The translations under genes and the position numbers were made by a program. A stretch of DNA of 64,000 bases from Lumbricus terrestris (lineage: Eukaryota; Annelida; Clitellata; Crassiclitellata; Lumbricidae). The DNA lies in assembly GCA_949752735.1 (NCBI GenBank), contig OX457050.1, positions 42,415,784-42,479,783 of the forward strand, in the 5' to 3' direction. Below are positions 53,374 through 64,000 of this stretch, piece by piece; within the stretch, counting starts at the first letter, position 1; every line of letters starts with the position of its first letter. The notes under the pieces are model-generated. The model ran no database searches and had not been told where the DNA came from. It saw only the letters and a list, made by a program, of their open reading frames with translations.

Positions 53374-55179
53374 TCAGCAAAGATCAGCAAATAATTCGTC
53401 AACTGGAGAAAAGCGGTGGCTAGTACAATGCTCCAGAAATTCCTTCTCAATTTCAAACATTTCACCGCATATACCACATCCAAACGAATTTTCCACAAAC
53501 GGTTTTAGATCCTCAGGTGATTCGATGTTGTCAATGAAATCAGATTCTCGATGACGACTTTTTGGTAGAGCTATTGTCATTTCATTGCAGTCATGAGGGA
53601 ATTTTCTTTGCATGCATTCAAATGGTTTATCAATATCATCAGCACTGCACCGAATGAATGGAACAGATAGATTAGCATTTGATTCATTTTCCAATTTATC
53701 ATCCTTTCGCTGTATTAACTCATGGCATTTATGTTGTTTAGTTGAAGAACTGACATTACAATAAAGTTTACTGCACATGTGTTGCATCTCATCTGTGTGA
53801 GTTCTGTGATGATTTATATCGATAAGTGATCCGAGTCCTTTATCACCAACTTCACAAATGTATGGTCTTTCTCCAGTAAGGGTTCCCGTATGACGAGTTA
53901 GATCACTGCCTAACTTATATGACTTCTGACTTAACTGGCATCTTTGTGGTTTCTCTCCAGGGTGGGTTCTCATGTGCGCTTTTAGATGACCACTTTGATG
54001 AAATGATTTCCCACATACCTGGCATTGGAATGGTTTCTCCCTAGTATGGGTTCTCATGTGTACTTTCAGACCACCAAAGTGAATAAATGAATTCTGACAT
54101 AACTGACATTTGTATGGTTTCTCTCCGGTGTGGGTTTTCATGTGACTTTTCAAATGACCACCTTCAGTAAATGATTTCTGACATAACTGACATTTGTACG
54201 GTTTCTCCCCAGTATGGATTCTCATGTGCACTTTCAGATAACCACCCTTAGCAAATGATTTCGGACATAACTTGCATTGGTATGGCTTCTCCCCAGTATG
54301 GATTCTCATGTGCACTTTCAGAGCACCACCTCCAGTAAATGATTTCTGACATAACTGACATATATATGGCTTCTCCCCAGTATGGAATCTCATGTGTATT
54401 TTCATATAATCACTGCTTGTAAATGATTTGCGGCATAACTGACATTTGTATGGTTTCTCCCCAGTATGGCATCTCATGTGCACTCTCAGAGCACCACCTC
54501 CAGTAAATGATTTCTGACATAATTGGCATTTGTATGGTTTCTCTCCAGTATGGATTCTCATGTGCACTCTCAGATCACCACCTCCAGTAAATGATTTCTG
54601 ACATAATTGGCATTTGTATGGTTTCTCCCCAGTATGGATTCTCATGTGCACTCTCAGAGCACCACCTCCAGTAAATGATTTCTGACATAATTGGCATTTG
54701 TATGGTTTCTCCCCAGTATGGATTCTCATGTGCACTTTCAGAGTACCACCTCCAGTAAATGATTTCTGACATAACTGACATTGGTATGGTTTCACTCCAG
54801 TATGGATTCTCATGTGCGCTTTTAGATCAAAACCCCTAATAAATGATTTTTGACACAACGTGCATTTGTATTGTTTCTCCCCAGTATGGATTCTCATGTG
54901 CACTTTCAGATCGCCACCTGTAGTAAATGATTTCTGACATAACTGACATTGGTATGGTTTCACTCCAGTATGGATTCTCATGTGCGCTTTTAGATCAAAA
55001 CCCCTAATAAATGATTTTTGACATAACTTACATTTGTATGGTTTCTCCCCAGTATGGTATCTCATGTGTATTTTCAGATGACCACCTCTAGCAAATGATT
55101 TCTGACATAATTGGCATTTGTATGGTTTCTTCTCAGTATAAGTTCTCAAATGCTTCATGATGTCTGACACAACTGACAT
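53374..55179 (-). CDS. C2H2 zinc-finger protein, poly-finger
   Basis: 601 codons on the minus strand, stop at 53374-53376. Fourteen canonical C2H2 fingers with HTGEKPYKCQLCQKSF-type linkers (residues ~18-410), two degenerate fingers that have lost Cys or His ligands, a linker of ~110 residues, and a final CX2CX12HX3H finger near the C-terminus (CGICGEMF...EHCTSH). Several fingers are near-identical (FTGGGALRVHMR), a sign of recent tandem expansion. No KRAB, SCAN, BTB or ZAD domain. Expected to bind DNA in the nucleus; targets unknown. The ATG at 55179 falls inside a decayed finger whose Cys residues are read out of frame, so the natural start is probably further upstream or lost. Paralogue of 3-603. 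Confidence 0.82.
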   Translation of the reverse strand: MSVVSDIMKHLRTYTEKKPYKCQLCQKSFARGGHLKIHMRYHTGEKPYKCKLCQKSFIRGFDLKAHMRIHTGVKPYQCQLCQKSFTTGGDLKVHMRIHTGEKQYKCTLCQKSFIRGFDLKAHMRIHTGVKPYQCQLCQKSFTGGGTLKVHMRIHTGEKPYKCQLCQKSFTGGGALRVHMRIHTGEKPYKCQLCQKSFTGGGDLRVHMRIHTGEKPYKCQLCQKSFTGGGALRVHMRCHTGEKPYKCQLCRKSFTSSDYMKIHMRFHTGEKPYICQLCQKSFTGGGALKVHMRIHTGEKPYQCKLCPKSFAKGGYLKVHMRIHTGEKPYKCQLCQKSFTEGGHLKSHMKTHTGEKPYKCQLCQNSFIHFGGLKVHMRTHTREKPFQCQVCGKSFHQSGHLKAHMRTHPGEKPQRCQLSQKSYKLGSDLTRHTGTLTGERPYICEVGDKGLGSLIDINHHRTHTDEMQHMCSKLYCNVSSSTKQHKCHELIQRKDDKLENESNANLSVPFIRCSADDIDKPFECMQRKFPHDCNEMTIALPKSRHRESDFIDNIESPEDLKPFVENSFGCGICGEMFEIEKEFLEHCTSHRFSPVDELFADLC

Positions 55180-55650
55180 TTTGATAGTATGGAATCACAT
55201 GTGTACTTAAAGACAATCGCAGCAAGTTAATGATTTCTGACATGACTGACGTTTGTGGGATTTCTTTCCCGCATGGTTCTCATGCTTCGTTTTTACGAAT
55301 ATTTAGAGTAAAAGCACCTGTGACATTGCTGCTGCTTGCATGGAGTTTATCAGGTATACGTTTCCATGTGCACTGTCAACCAATGTATTTCTGTATACGA
55401 TTTCCCGTATAACTGACAGGTGCATGGTTATACTGTGGCATGTTTTCACATAGTGATTGCCAGAATTTCACCTGGGTTCTATGATTTCTGACTAAATTGA
55501 TGCTTTTTCACCAAAATTGGTTCTTATGACTTGTCATCAATCACCAGAGTTTGCACTTCGTCTTCGCACATTTTGAATTATAGGCTTAAGACTTTTCTTC
55601 AGCTGTGTGATTTCCATTTGAAAGCAACACGCATGTGTAGAAACGTTCTC
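55180..55650 (-). pseudogene. Decayed zinc fingers upstream of the zinc-finger ORF
   Basis: On the minus strand, finger-like words recur (CAGTTATACGGGAAATC, CACACGTTTG-like, TGTCAGAAATCAT) but with stops and frame changes. They mark a formerly longer array at the 5' side. Confidence 0.55.
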
Positions 55651-57868
55651 TTTGTCCGATCACTGCAGGTGAAATTTTTTTGGTATCTTTCAAGTGTCAA
55701 TAATTTAATCCTTTTTGGAATTTTCCTCAGATATTATTCCCACAGTAAACAATAATCTTTTGCGATGAAATATTCAAAGCACCAACGTTTGTAGAATAGG
55801 ACTCTCTTGCCTTGCTATTCAAGACCTATATCAACTGAAGAGGAGATTATCTGATGATAATAATTGAAGTTCCTGGTGAATATTTTGAAGATAATCGAGT
55901 GCGAGGTTTTCTTAAATAACTGTCGTAAGTTCCAACATCATGTTGATTTTCATCAGGCACTTGATAAAAAGAACTTCAGGCACCTATTAAAATAAAGCAA
56001 TGTATCTCAGTAATACATTGTTTCAAACATAAAAACATTTAATTATTTCTCATAACATATTTAAGTCAGAATGATTTCCATTCCCAGTTTAGTGGATCAA
56101 TTATAACTTTCTGCATAGGTCTCACAATTTCGCCCTCCCAGTAAAGACTCGATGAACTTTATCCCATGAATCTTATATTATATTTCCGAAAGTTTGTCCT
56201 GCCATATGTTTGTTTGTATGGATTTTGACTCTTCATAACAGAAAAGGCTCGAAAATGACAGAGCGTCGGTTTAAAAAAAATTGCAATTGATTATTACCCA
56301 AACTTTAAGGTCAACATGACTATTTTCAGCTCTTAATTCACTTTAGAACTTGAGTTATTAGCGTTTTAAGACAGATTTCATCAACAATCGCTCACGCTAA
56401 CGTTTTAGTAAAGAGTCTACAGTCCGCATGACGTCATACTCGCCCAGTAATAATTTCGTAGAGGGCTGGCGAAAACCCGAAATTTAGCGGTCAACGATGG
56501 GTACCACAATGGAGTAGTGTTTAAAACCATAAATTTCCCGGGCAACACCGGGTAACACATTCTAGTGCTATATAAAAACATGTACTAAAAAACTTAACCA
56601 TAGGTGCTTAGTAGACATACTGTCAGTGTTGCTAATGTACCGCAACACCTACGGTGTTTTTCCTCTTATTTTTGGAAATAAATGAATAAACACACACCCT
56701 TTGCTCGCACCTCCACTAGGCAGAATCGTACTTTCATGGTAAACAAGTAAGTAAATAATCTGTATTAGCATGAGACAAACACTCATCCTGACCTCTGGAA
56801 CTTAACTCTGGAACAGGAATGGCTCCCCTTGGTGCTATGTTCCATGTACAGAACTCTTCTATCACTCATCTGTCACCTTAAGACAGTTTTATTTGGCCAC
56901 CGTGGGAGTTGGGAGTGCTTCCCTCAAGAGGTGCTATACAAATTCTTGCAATGAGTTAATAATTTAGCCAGGTTTGGTATTAAAGTAGAATTTCGCCATG
57001 ATCTAGCCTAAGCTATCGCATAAGCTCCTGAATTGTTGCCTGAATAATGGAAGCCAGGCATTCAGGTTATTAGAGACAACACGACACTGCATCTAACGAC
57101 ACTCAGTGACTTCATTTTGTATGTATGACTCTCTACTCTTAATCTCCTTTAGAAGAGAGACCTATACTGAAAGTTCGAACTGCAAAATAAGCAACTGCAA
57201 CATTTTTACATTGTACAGGTTAAATATCGTTTTACCGAAGTTAATTATTTCTCCAAGTTGTCATTTCATAAAAGTTAATTAAATTCTTGAATGAATATCT
57301 ATGAAACAAAAAGTATAATTATTTCTCATCAATCTGACTTCCACTTTAGCATGAATCCTTTTCTCCAATCCAGTTTCTATTTAGGCAAGATTTTCTAACC
57401 AATCCTTCTTCTATTTGAGCAACAGCTATCTTGTAAACCTCTTTTTAAATAACAATTATGTTTCATCAATCCAGCACCAATCTCAGCCAGAATCTTTTCA
57501 TCGATTCCAATACTATTAAAAAATTGTTTGCATCACTCTATTTTTCCGGGCTGCTCACCTGATGATACTCCAGACCGCATTCTCGCTAAATAGAAGTCAG
57601 GTTGATAAAATTCATTTGTCTATATAGAAGTGGGATCAATGAATAGATTTCTGATAGAATAGGAGCTGGATAAGGTGAAAGTGCGTTTTAGCGAATCTAA
57701 TTATTCGCCATTGCATGGGTTTAAGTGTTTATCAGATAAAGCTGCATTACTAAAAGTGGGATTTATAAAAACAATTTTCCTGAAATTGAAGTTGGATTGA
57801 TGAACAATGATTGATGAACAATAATTTTCTGATGTTATTTCTGATGTTTATCCTGATGATTCATGTTC
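55651..57868. other. Gene-poor region with transposon relics
   Basis: 56520-56565 is a Helitron-type 3' end: hairpin CCCGGGCAACACCGGG, then TAACACATTCTAG before T. 56775-56955 is a plus-strand LINE 3' fragment (CTTAAGACAGTTTTATTTGG, GAGGTGCTATACAAATT). 57330-57820 holds degenerate CCAGCTTC-type units and a family K end piece. No gene seen. Confidence 0.6.
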
Positions 57869-58965
57869 CTTAATTATGTTTCGCGTTCCTTGTTCCTTAT
57901 TGTTTCTGATGTTCCCTCGGGTGTTCCATGTTCCTTATGCTCCACGGTCTTTGTTGCGTGTTCCGCGTTTCATATTTTTAATGCCTCTGAAGCTCCCGCG
58001 ATGTTCCTTGTTTCTTATGTTCCCTGATGTTCCTTGTGTTCCTCATTCTTTGTTGAACATTCCGGGTTCCTTGTTCCTTAATGTTTCTTGTTTTCCCTCT
58101 TATATTTTTTGTTCCCTGCGTTCCATGGGCCTTGTTGCGTGTTCCACATTCCGTGTTCTGTTTTCCAGTGATGATCCATGTTCCTTACGTTCCCTGATGT
58201 TCCATGTTTCTTTTGTTCCACATTCCTTGTTCCACATTTCGTGTTCCATGTATCTTAATGGTTCTGATCTTCCCTCTTATGTTCCATGTTCCTTACGTTC
58301 CACAGACCCTGTTGCGTGTTCCACATTCCGTGTTCTTATATGTTTCTCATTTTTCCGTGATGTTCCAGGTTCCTTATGTTCATTGGTCTTTGTTGTATAT
58401 TGCTCATGTTCCACGGCCCGTGTTGTTTGTTCGGCGTCTTTTGTTTTCTGATGTCTCTGGTGTTCCATGTGATGTTTCATGTTCCTTATGTTCCGTGATG
58501 TTCCCTGTTCTTTGTGTTCTGCATTCCTTGTTCTTCACTGATTCTGATTTTCCCTGAAGTTCCATGTTCCTTATGTCACCTGAAGGTCCATGTTCCTTGT
58601 GTTTCAATTCCTTGTTGCAGTTTCCATATTCCATGTTCCTTAATGTTTCCGATGTTTCCCCTGATGTTCCATGTTCCTTACGTTCTGCAGTCCTTGTGGT
58701 ATGTTCCGTAATGCATGCATGTTCCGTCTTCCTCGTCCTAAATATTCTCTGAACAATGTTCTCTGTGATGCTTCATGTTCTTTACGTTCCACGCTCTTTG
58801 TTGTATATTCACTTAGGCCTATGTTCCCTGGTGTTCCGTATGACGTTCCATGTTCCCTGCAATGTTACCTGATCCTCATCGCCCTTATATGTTTCAAGTG
58901 ATACTCCCTGCTATGTTCCTGCCCTCTCCTTGTCCATATATTCCATGTTTCGAACGTTTCTTATA
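57869..58965. repeat. TTCC-rich complex tandem array
   Basis: About 1.1 kb made of GTTCC-starting ~10-12 bp words (GTTCCATGTTCCTTATGTTC) with a visible higher-order period of ~180 bp: GTTGCGTGTTCC recurs near 57952, 58133 and 58311. ORFs across it (up to 191 codons) are by-products. Confidence 0.85.
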
Positions 58966-59141
58966 CTTCTTGCTCTATAATTTTATTGTATATGCTGCCA
59001 ACCATCAACTGGGGACAGCAGCGCCACCTGCTGAAATGCCAAAAACAATGTATGGCTAGTATAAGAAGTGCGCACAACATCCCTTCTTCCACCATGCTTG
59101 TACTGAGGTATTTTAGTGGTAGATGATTTTAACACAGTGGA

Positions 59142-62100
59142 TAGACCAATCCCCATATTTCAAGATTCATAACCCATACCATCGGACATTTGTTTTAGAA
59201 GCAGATAAAGTTCTGAAGTGTGGAAATTTTGGCCGCAAGTCTCAACAGTCCATGTGAAATCATCAAATATGCAAGGTACCTTGTAACTGACCTGTCTCAG
59301 ATTTGGCTGAAATTTTGCTATATCGTAGTTTGATATGTTTGTACACCATATTGAAATTTTGAGAAGTCTATGACCATATATGTGCATTTTATGCCAGACG
59401 GAAGTGGAGGGGGTGTGAAGCACTCGCGACATGTTGAATGGGGAGCCTTGTTCAGAGGCCTGTATCTCAGGAATGGATGCACAAAGGCTTACAAAATTTT
59501 CTGATCTAGTACAACTTTTGGTGTACTTTCTGATTCTCTAAATCATTTTGGATTGAAAAAAATAGTTTTGCACAAAAATGAGTGCATAACTGGCCAAAAA
59601 CACAGTCGCGAGTCTAAATCGGCAATATTCATGGCATTGTAGCTGTGAAGACCACAGAAACAATTGCAAATGTTTTACATTTCTGTAATCTACCTATAAC
59701 TCACTCTGTAGATAACAAATCTTGGCCTCCTTACTATATGTCTTCAATGTTATACGAGTCGTCAAAGTTGGTCCGTCTCATGAACTGCCTCATCTTCGGC
59801 TGCAAGAACTCGCATGTGGGACAACTGATAGAGTAATGCTTTTGGCTTAGTCTTGTAGAGCTTGAACAGACCTTTCCAATGATATATGATATGTCTTCCA
59901 TATATGAGTCCTTCACATTGTTGTGAATGGTCGAAATAACGATATATTGCACATTCACGACGTGTTTTGAGTCTCATGACATGTTAAGAGGTCAATATCT
60001 CAGGAATGGAAGCTCATAGTGTTGCAAAGTTTGGTAATTCTGTACAACTTTTGGTGTGTTTTCTGATTCTGTTATTCATTTTGGATTAAAACAAATAGCT
60101 TTGCACTAATATGGGTTCAAAAGTGGTCAAAACGATTGCCGATTTACACTAGAAACTGTGTTTTTGACCAATCTTGCACCCATATTCCTGCAAAACTACT
60201 TGTTTTAATCCAAAATGAATAACAGAATCAGAAAGTACACCAAAAGTTGTACAGATATACCAAATTTTGCAACCCTATATGCATTAGTGTGGTTCACAGA
60301 TACATGGTAAAAAATAAAGTTCAAGCCAGAAACCAAGACAACCTCTCAGTTTGTTAGACCTATCAATAGTATGGTTGAGACAAAATTTCAGCATCCTATT
60401 CCATCTGGAAGACGGTGCTCAACGACTGTGTTACTTTGCATGGACCAATGTATAGACGTCGACTGTACAAAATAATGTGTTGAGCATACATTCCTATACA
60501 ATCATATTTTATATCAATATAAATCAAATATTGCTGTAATATGACAATATGTGTGATACTTAAGCAATTGGTCAGCATTAAATGTAAAATTTCAGTTGGT
60601 TTGAAAAATTGGAAATGTTCAAAATTGTCAAAAAACATCGCTTAGTCTATGAATGTCGATAGTTCTCGTTTTCTTACTCCAACATCCGATAAGGTCTTTA
60701 TAATCCAAAAGGCTAAGCAGGAGGCACTGTGTCAACAGCAGATTTCGTTATTGATTGAGTGGGGACAGCTTTCTTACTTCCCTCGACCACTTGGCTTTCT
60801 TCATCATCAGTGATGACTGATGAGTCGATTGAATTCCTCAAACAACTTCTCACATATCAAAGGTATGTTTTTCACCACTCTCTGACCAGTGTTGAATTCA
60901 GTATCTGCCTTATTTATAATCCTCTTTCTCGATCTATTTTTCTGGTCGAAGTGTACAAAAGAATTACCAATCTTCAGGCATTATGGTGGTTTTTTCAGTG
61001 CAATAGCACTAGACCTCACCATCCTTTCACCAGGCTTCGGAGTCATTCTGTGGAATATTTCACCTTGTCTCTAAATTATAGGCAAATGGCCACATAACCA
61101 GACCTACAACCTCACCTGAAAGGTACTACTGGTGGTTTTCTAGGATCTTCATGGAAGCAAGGCTGATCTCCTGGGCAACTGACTCGCATTTTCTATATAT
61201 GACCATAATGAAAGATCTTGTTCTGGAGCAACAATAGCAAGAGGAGTCTTTTATCCATGCCCTTGTGTGACGAAGGCCACCAAATTACATAAGTTGATGA
61301 ATATGAGTTTCTTCCTTCGTACTTAGATTGATTACATCATGTTGATCACTAAAAGGTATATTTTGATGGCGCGCAGTACCATCCAATGTGCATTGTTTAT
61401 TGGACTCTCCAGTTTCTTATTGAATGTGACTTACTATGTCAACCATTGATATCTCAATGAGTTCTTGGTAATTTTTCTAAAACTGACTTTATTTCAGCAG
61501 AGTACTTGAGAAAGCTGAATACTCTTGCATGGAGGGCTTCAGTACCGGATGTGACTTCCAGTTTTCAGATGTTGTCAAGTGTCACACCTTGCCAAGCAGC
61601 ATTACATCTCTTAAACATTGGAATATATGGTGAATTCGATCAATCACAAGAACATGCAGAAGGCTTATGGCTAAAATCAATTCCTTCATATGAAGGTCAG
61701 CTACAGGAGCTCTTGACCTATCTTGTCTTCCTGTAAAATCATACAATCTATTGAAAATTCCGGTGCTGGCATAATGTTGTATCAAAGCTCAAGACCTGAA
61801 TATTATCAGTGAGTTTCCATCACTCCAGAAAATAATGAATGGCCTTGGATTTGATTTGTATCCTGACACTGAAGCTAATTTGGGCACTCCAAAGAGTTTA
61901 TACACACCATCACCTGAAACCAGCACTGGCAGGCGGTTGACATTTCCTGCTCTGAAGAGCCCAGGATAATCTGGTGGAACAAATTCAGATCTTTCAACTT
62001 CGGCATGTTCCATCCTGGTCTTCTTAAGCATTCCTTGTTAATGGTACTCCATGACACCGGCACGACAGAAGGATAGTACACAAGTGCTGCAGAAATTGGC

Positions 62101-63291
62101 ACCAAAAATCTCAATCCTTCATGATCAAATCACCAGAAGTCTCATTTCCATAAAATACACTTGTCACTTCTTGGCTTAACAACTGTGTAGTCTTAATTCT
62201 GGCACGTATGACAACACAACATTAACTATTTAAAGCTCATCTACATGACAAATGTTGAGTTTTTGACCAAACAAGAAAGGTATCAAGATTTCTAGCTAAT
62301 ACTACTACATGGTAAGTTTTGTGTGTCATTGAGCACCGTCTTCTAGTCCGAATTTGGGGCTGAAATTTGGTCTCAATAATGCTATTAACAAGTCTAACAA
62401 ACTGGGAGGTTGTCTTGGATTCTAGCTTGAATTTTATTTTTTTGGACCACACTAATATGCATCCATTTCTTAGATACTGGCTTCTCAACATGTCACGAGA
62501 GTCAAAACACGTCGTGAATCTGCAATATATCATTATTTCGACCATTCACAACAATGTGAAGGACTCGTATATGGAAGACATATAATATATAATTGGAAAG
62601 GTCTGTTCAAGCTTTACAAGACTAAGCCAAAAGCATTACTCTATCAGTTGTCCCACATGCGAGTACCTACAGCCAAAGATGAGGCAGTTCATGGGACGGA
62701 CCAACCTTGACGACTCGTATAATGATGAAGATATATTTTAGTAAATACGTCAAGATTTGTTACATTCAGATTGAACCATACATAGATTACAGAAATGTAG
62801 ACCATCTGCATTATTGTTTCTGTGGTCTTCACCACTACAATACCATTCTGTGGTCTTCACAGCTACAATGCCATGGATATTGCCGATTTAGACTCGCGAC
62901 TGTGTTTTTGGCCAGTTTTGCACTCATTTTTGTGCAAAACTATTTATTTCAATCCAAAATCATTTAGATAATCAGAAAGTACACCCAAAGTTGTACTAAA
63001 TCAGAAAATTTTGCAAGCCTATGTGCATCCATTTCTGAGATACTGACCTCTGAACAAGGCTTCCCATTCAACGTGTCGCGAGTGCTTCACCCCCCCTCCA
63101 CTTCCGTCTGGCATAAAATGCACATATATGGTCATCGACTTCTAAAAATTTCAATATGGTGTACAAACATATCAAACTACAATATAGCAAAATTTCAGCC
63201 AAATCTGAGATAGGTCAGCTACAGGCCCTTGATGATTTCACGTGGACTGACCCACGTATAGGAGATTTGACTTCACAAGTTACAAGTTGTG
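59142..63291. mobile_element. 4.1 kb unit with long inverted arms and 15-bp flanking repeat
   Basis: 59180-60425 is matched in inverted orientation by 62327-63240 in several collinear blocks (for example GGTCTGTTCAAGCTTTACAA near 62600 and its complement near 59860). The arms are interrupted by indels. Outside, TTTTAACACAGTGGA occurs directly at 59127-59141 and 63292-63306, as a 15-bp TSD would. No TIR at the very ends. A conserved 60-70 codon reading frame lies in both arms (FDHSQQCEGLxYGRHIIY), but I do not recognise it. The 60430-62320 spacer has no clear gene, though 61506-61736 (+) and 61789-62031 (-) are open. Confidence 0.6.
60045..60260. repeat. Inner palindrome
   Basis: GTACAACTTTTGGTGTGTTT...TTGGATTAAAACAA is followed about 80 bp on by its near-perfect inverse; arms ~85 bp, loop ~40 bp. 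Confidence 0.8.
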
Positions 63292-63363
63292 TTTTAACAC
63301 AGTGGAAGATTGTTTACCCGTTCCAGAACTGTCGCTATTTTATAACTTTTATTAGGCCCATGG

Positions 63364-63490
63364 AAATGAAATTATTTAAGAACTTGAATTAGGACTGAAA
63401 TTATTCCAGAACTTGAATTAGAACTGAAATTATTTCAGAACATGAATTAGAACTGAAATTATTTCAGAACTTGAATTACAGCTGAATTCG
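63364..63490. repeat. 29-bp tandem repeat
   Basis: Four to five units of GAAATTATTTCAGAACTTGA plus ATTAGAACT; degenerate GAATTAGAACTGAA continuation to about 63575. Confidence 0.85.
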
Positions 63491-63575
63491 GAATTATTGA
63501 ATAAGAATAGAATTAGAATTGAAATTAGGGTATTAGAACTGAATTAGAACTGAAATTGGGAATTATTTTTAGAAC

Positions 63576-64000
63576 TTTAATATCACTGCTTACATGGGAC
63601 GGGACTTGTGCCTGACGAAATTACGACAAACTGCTTATGGATGAGGTGGGAAAGCTTGTGAAATCTTATCCTTGTAGAAGTTTGCATATTATGTGACACT
63701 TGCATGTGGGTCATTCCATGTGAAACCATCTAAAAATTCAGAAACATCCCCACCACACCATCTCAGAATTTGATGATATTTGGTTAGTTTGTAGACCAAC
63801 AACTTAGGAAGGTATGCAAAATGTTGCTAGTGGAGCCTCCTGGAACCAAAATGTGAAGAAATTGTTCACTTTGTGATACTAGCATGAAAATTTGATACGT
63901 ACTACGAAATTGCCATAAGAAAAAGATTTAGTTATAGGACCATCGCAGATTTGACCCCTGGACCTAATGGCAGACCGGTTTACAGATTTTTAATTATCTC
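63576..64000. other. No feature seen
   Basis: No convincing ORF or repeat to the window end. Confidence 0.4.

Noticed and set aside
57876..58901. ORFs up to 191 codons
   Set aside because: By-products of the TTCC-rich array; low complexity and open in several frames.

Overview
This window looks like nuclear DNA of a marine deuterostome invertebrate, most likely an echinoderm or hemichordate. Genes are sparse, transposons are dense, there are CR1/L2-type LINEs and tRNA-derived SINEs, and one Ty3/gypsy element has integrase placed before reverse transcriptase (Gmr1-like order, known from deuterostomes). The organism assignment is inference; no marker gene settles it. All boundaries were read by eye.

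Layout. 1-8.8 kb: a decayed C2H2 zinc-finger end, then one old LINE copy split into three pieces by two insertions, each with a perfect target-site duplication (TSD): a 3.2 kb foldback element (itself holding a 2.6 kb hAT-like element) and a 3.3 kb hAT-like element carrying a 12-copy 79-bp satellite. 8.9-15.1 kb: foldback elements of several families, a Helitron end and short TIR elements. 15.6-16.0 kb: a probable host exon (minus). 16.1-20.7 kb: a broken Tc1 transposase and a nested foldback whose outer shell carries the first exon of a Mutator/ZSWIM3-type transposase. 20.9-28.3 kb: a 2,477-codon intronless ORF (minus) with about 80 repeats of 27 residues and a C-terminal deaminase-like HAE...PCxxC motif. 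28.9-36 kb: more foldbacks, a SINE, and a small ORF split by a foldback. 36.2-42.4 kb: the LTR retrotransposon, with one frameshift in integrase. 42.5-53 kb: LINEs, MITEs, a complete non-autonomous Helitron, a SINE and more foldbacks. 53.4-55.7 kb: a C2H2 zinc-finger gene with a decayed 5' side. 55.7-64 kb: gene-poor, with a TTCC-rich tandem array and a 4.1 kb element with long inverted arms.

Main message. At least eight foldback elements with unrelated terminal repeats share three traits: ends that usually read GGT...ACC, 8-9 bp TSDs, and a common internal minisatellite (core CCAGCTTC or its complement, in alternating ~33-35 bp half-units). Their arms are usually built of ~11-17 bp tandem units, as in Drosophila FB elements, which also make 9-bp duplications and are linked to Mutator-type transposases. 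One member carries a recognisable Mutator/ZSWIM3-type N-terminal exon. Together they look like a modular Mutator/FB-like system. The second highlight is the giant repeat protein with a deaminase-like end.
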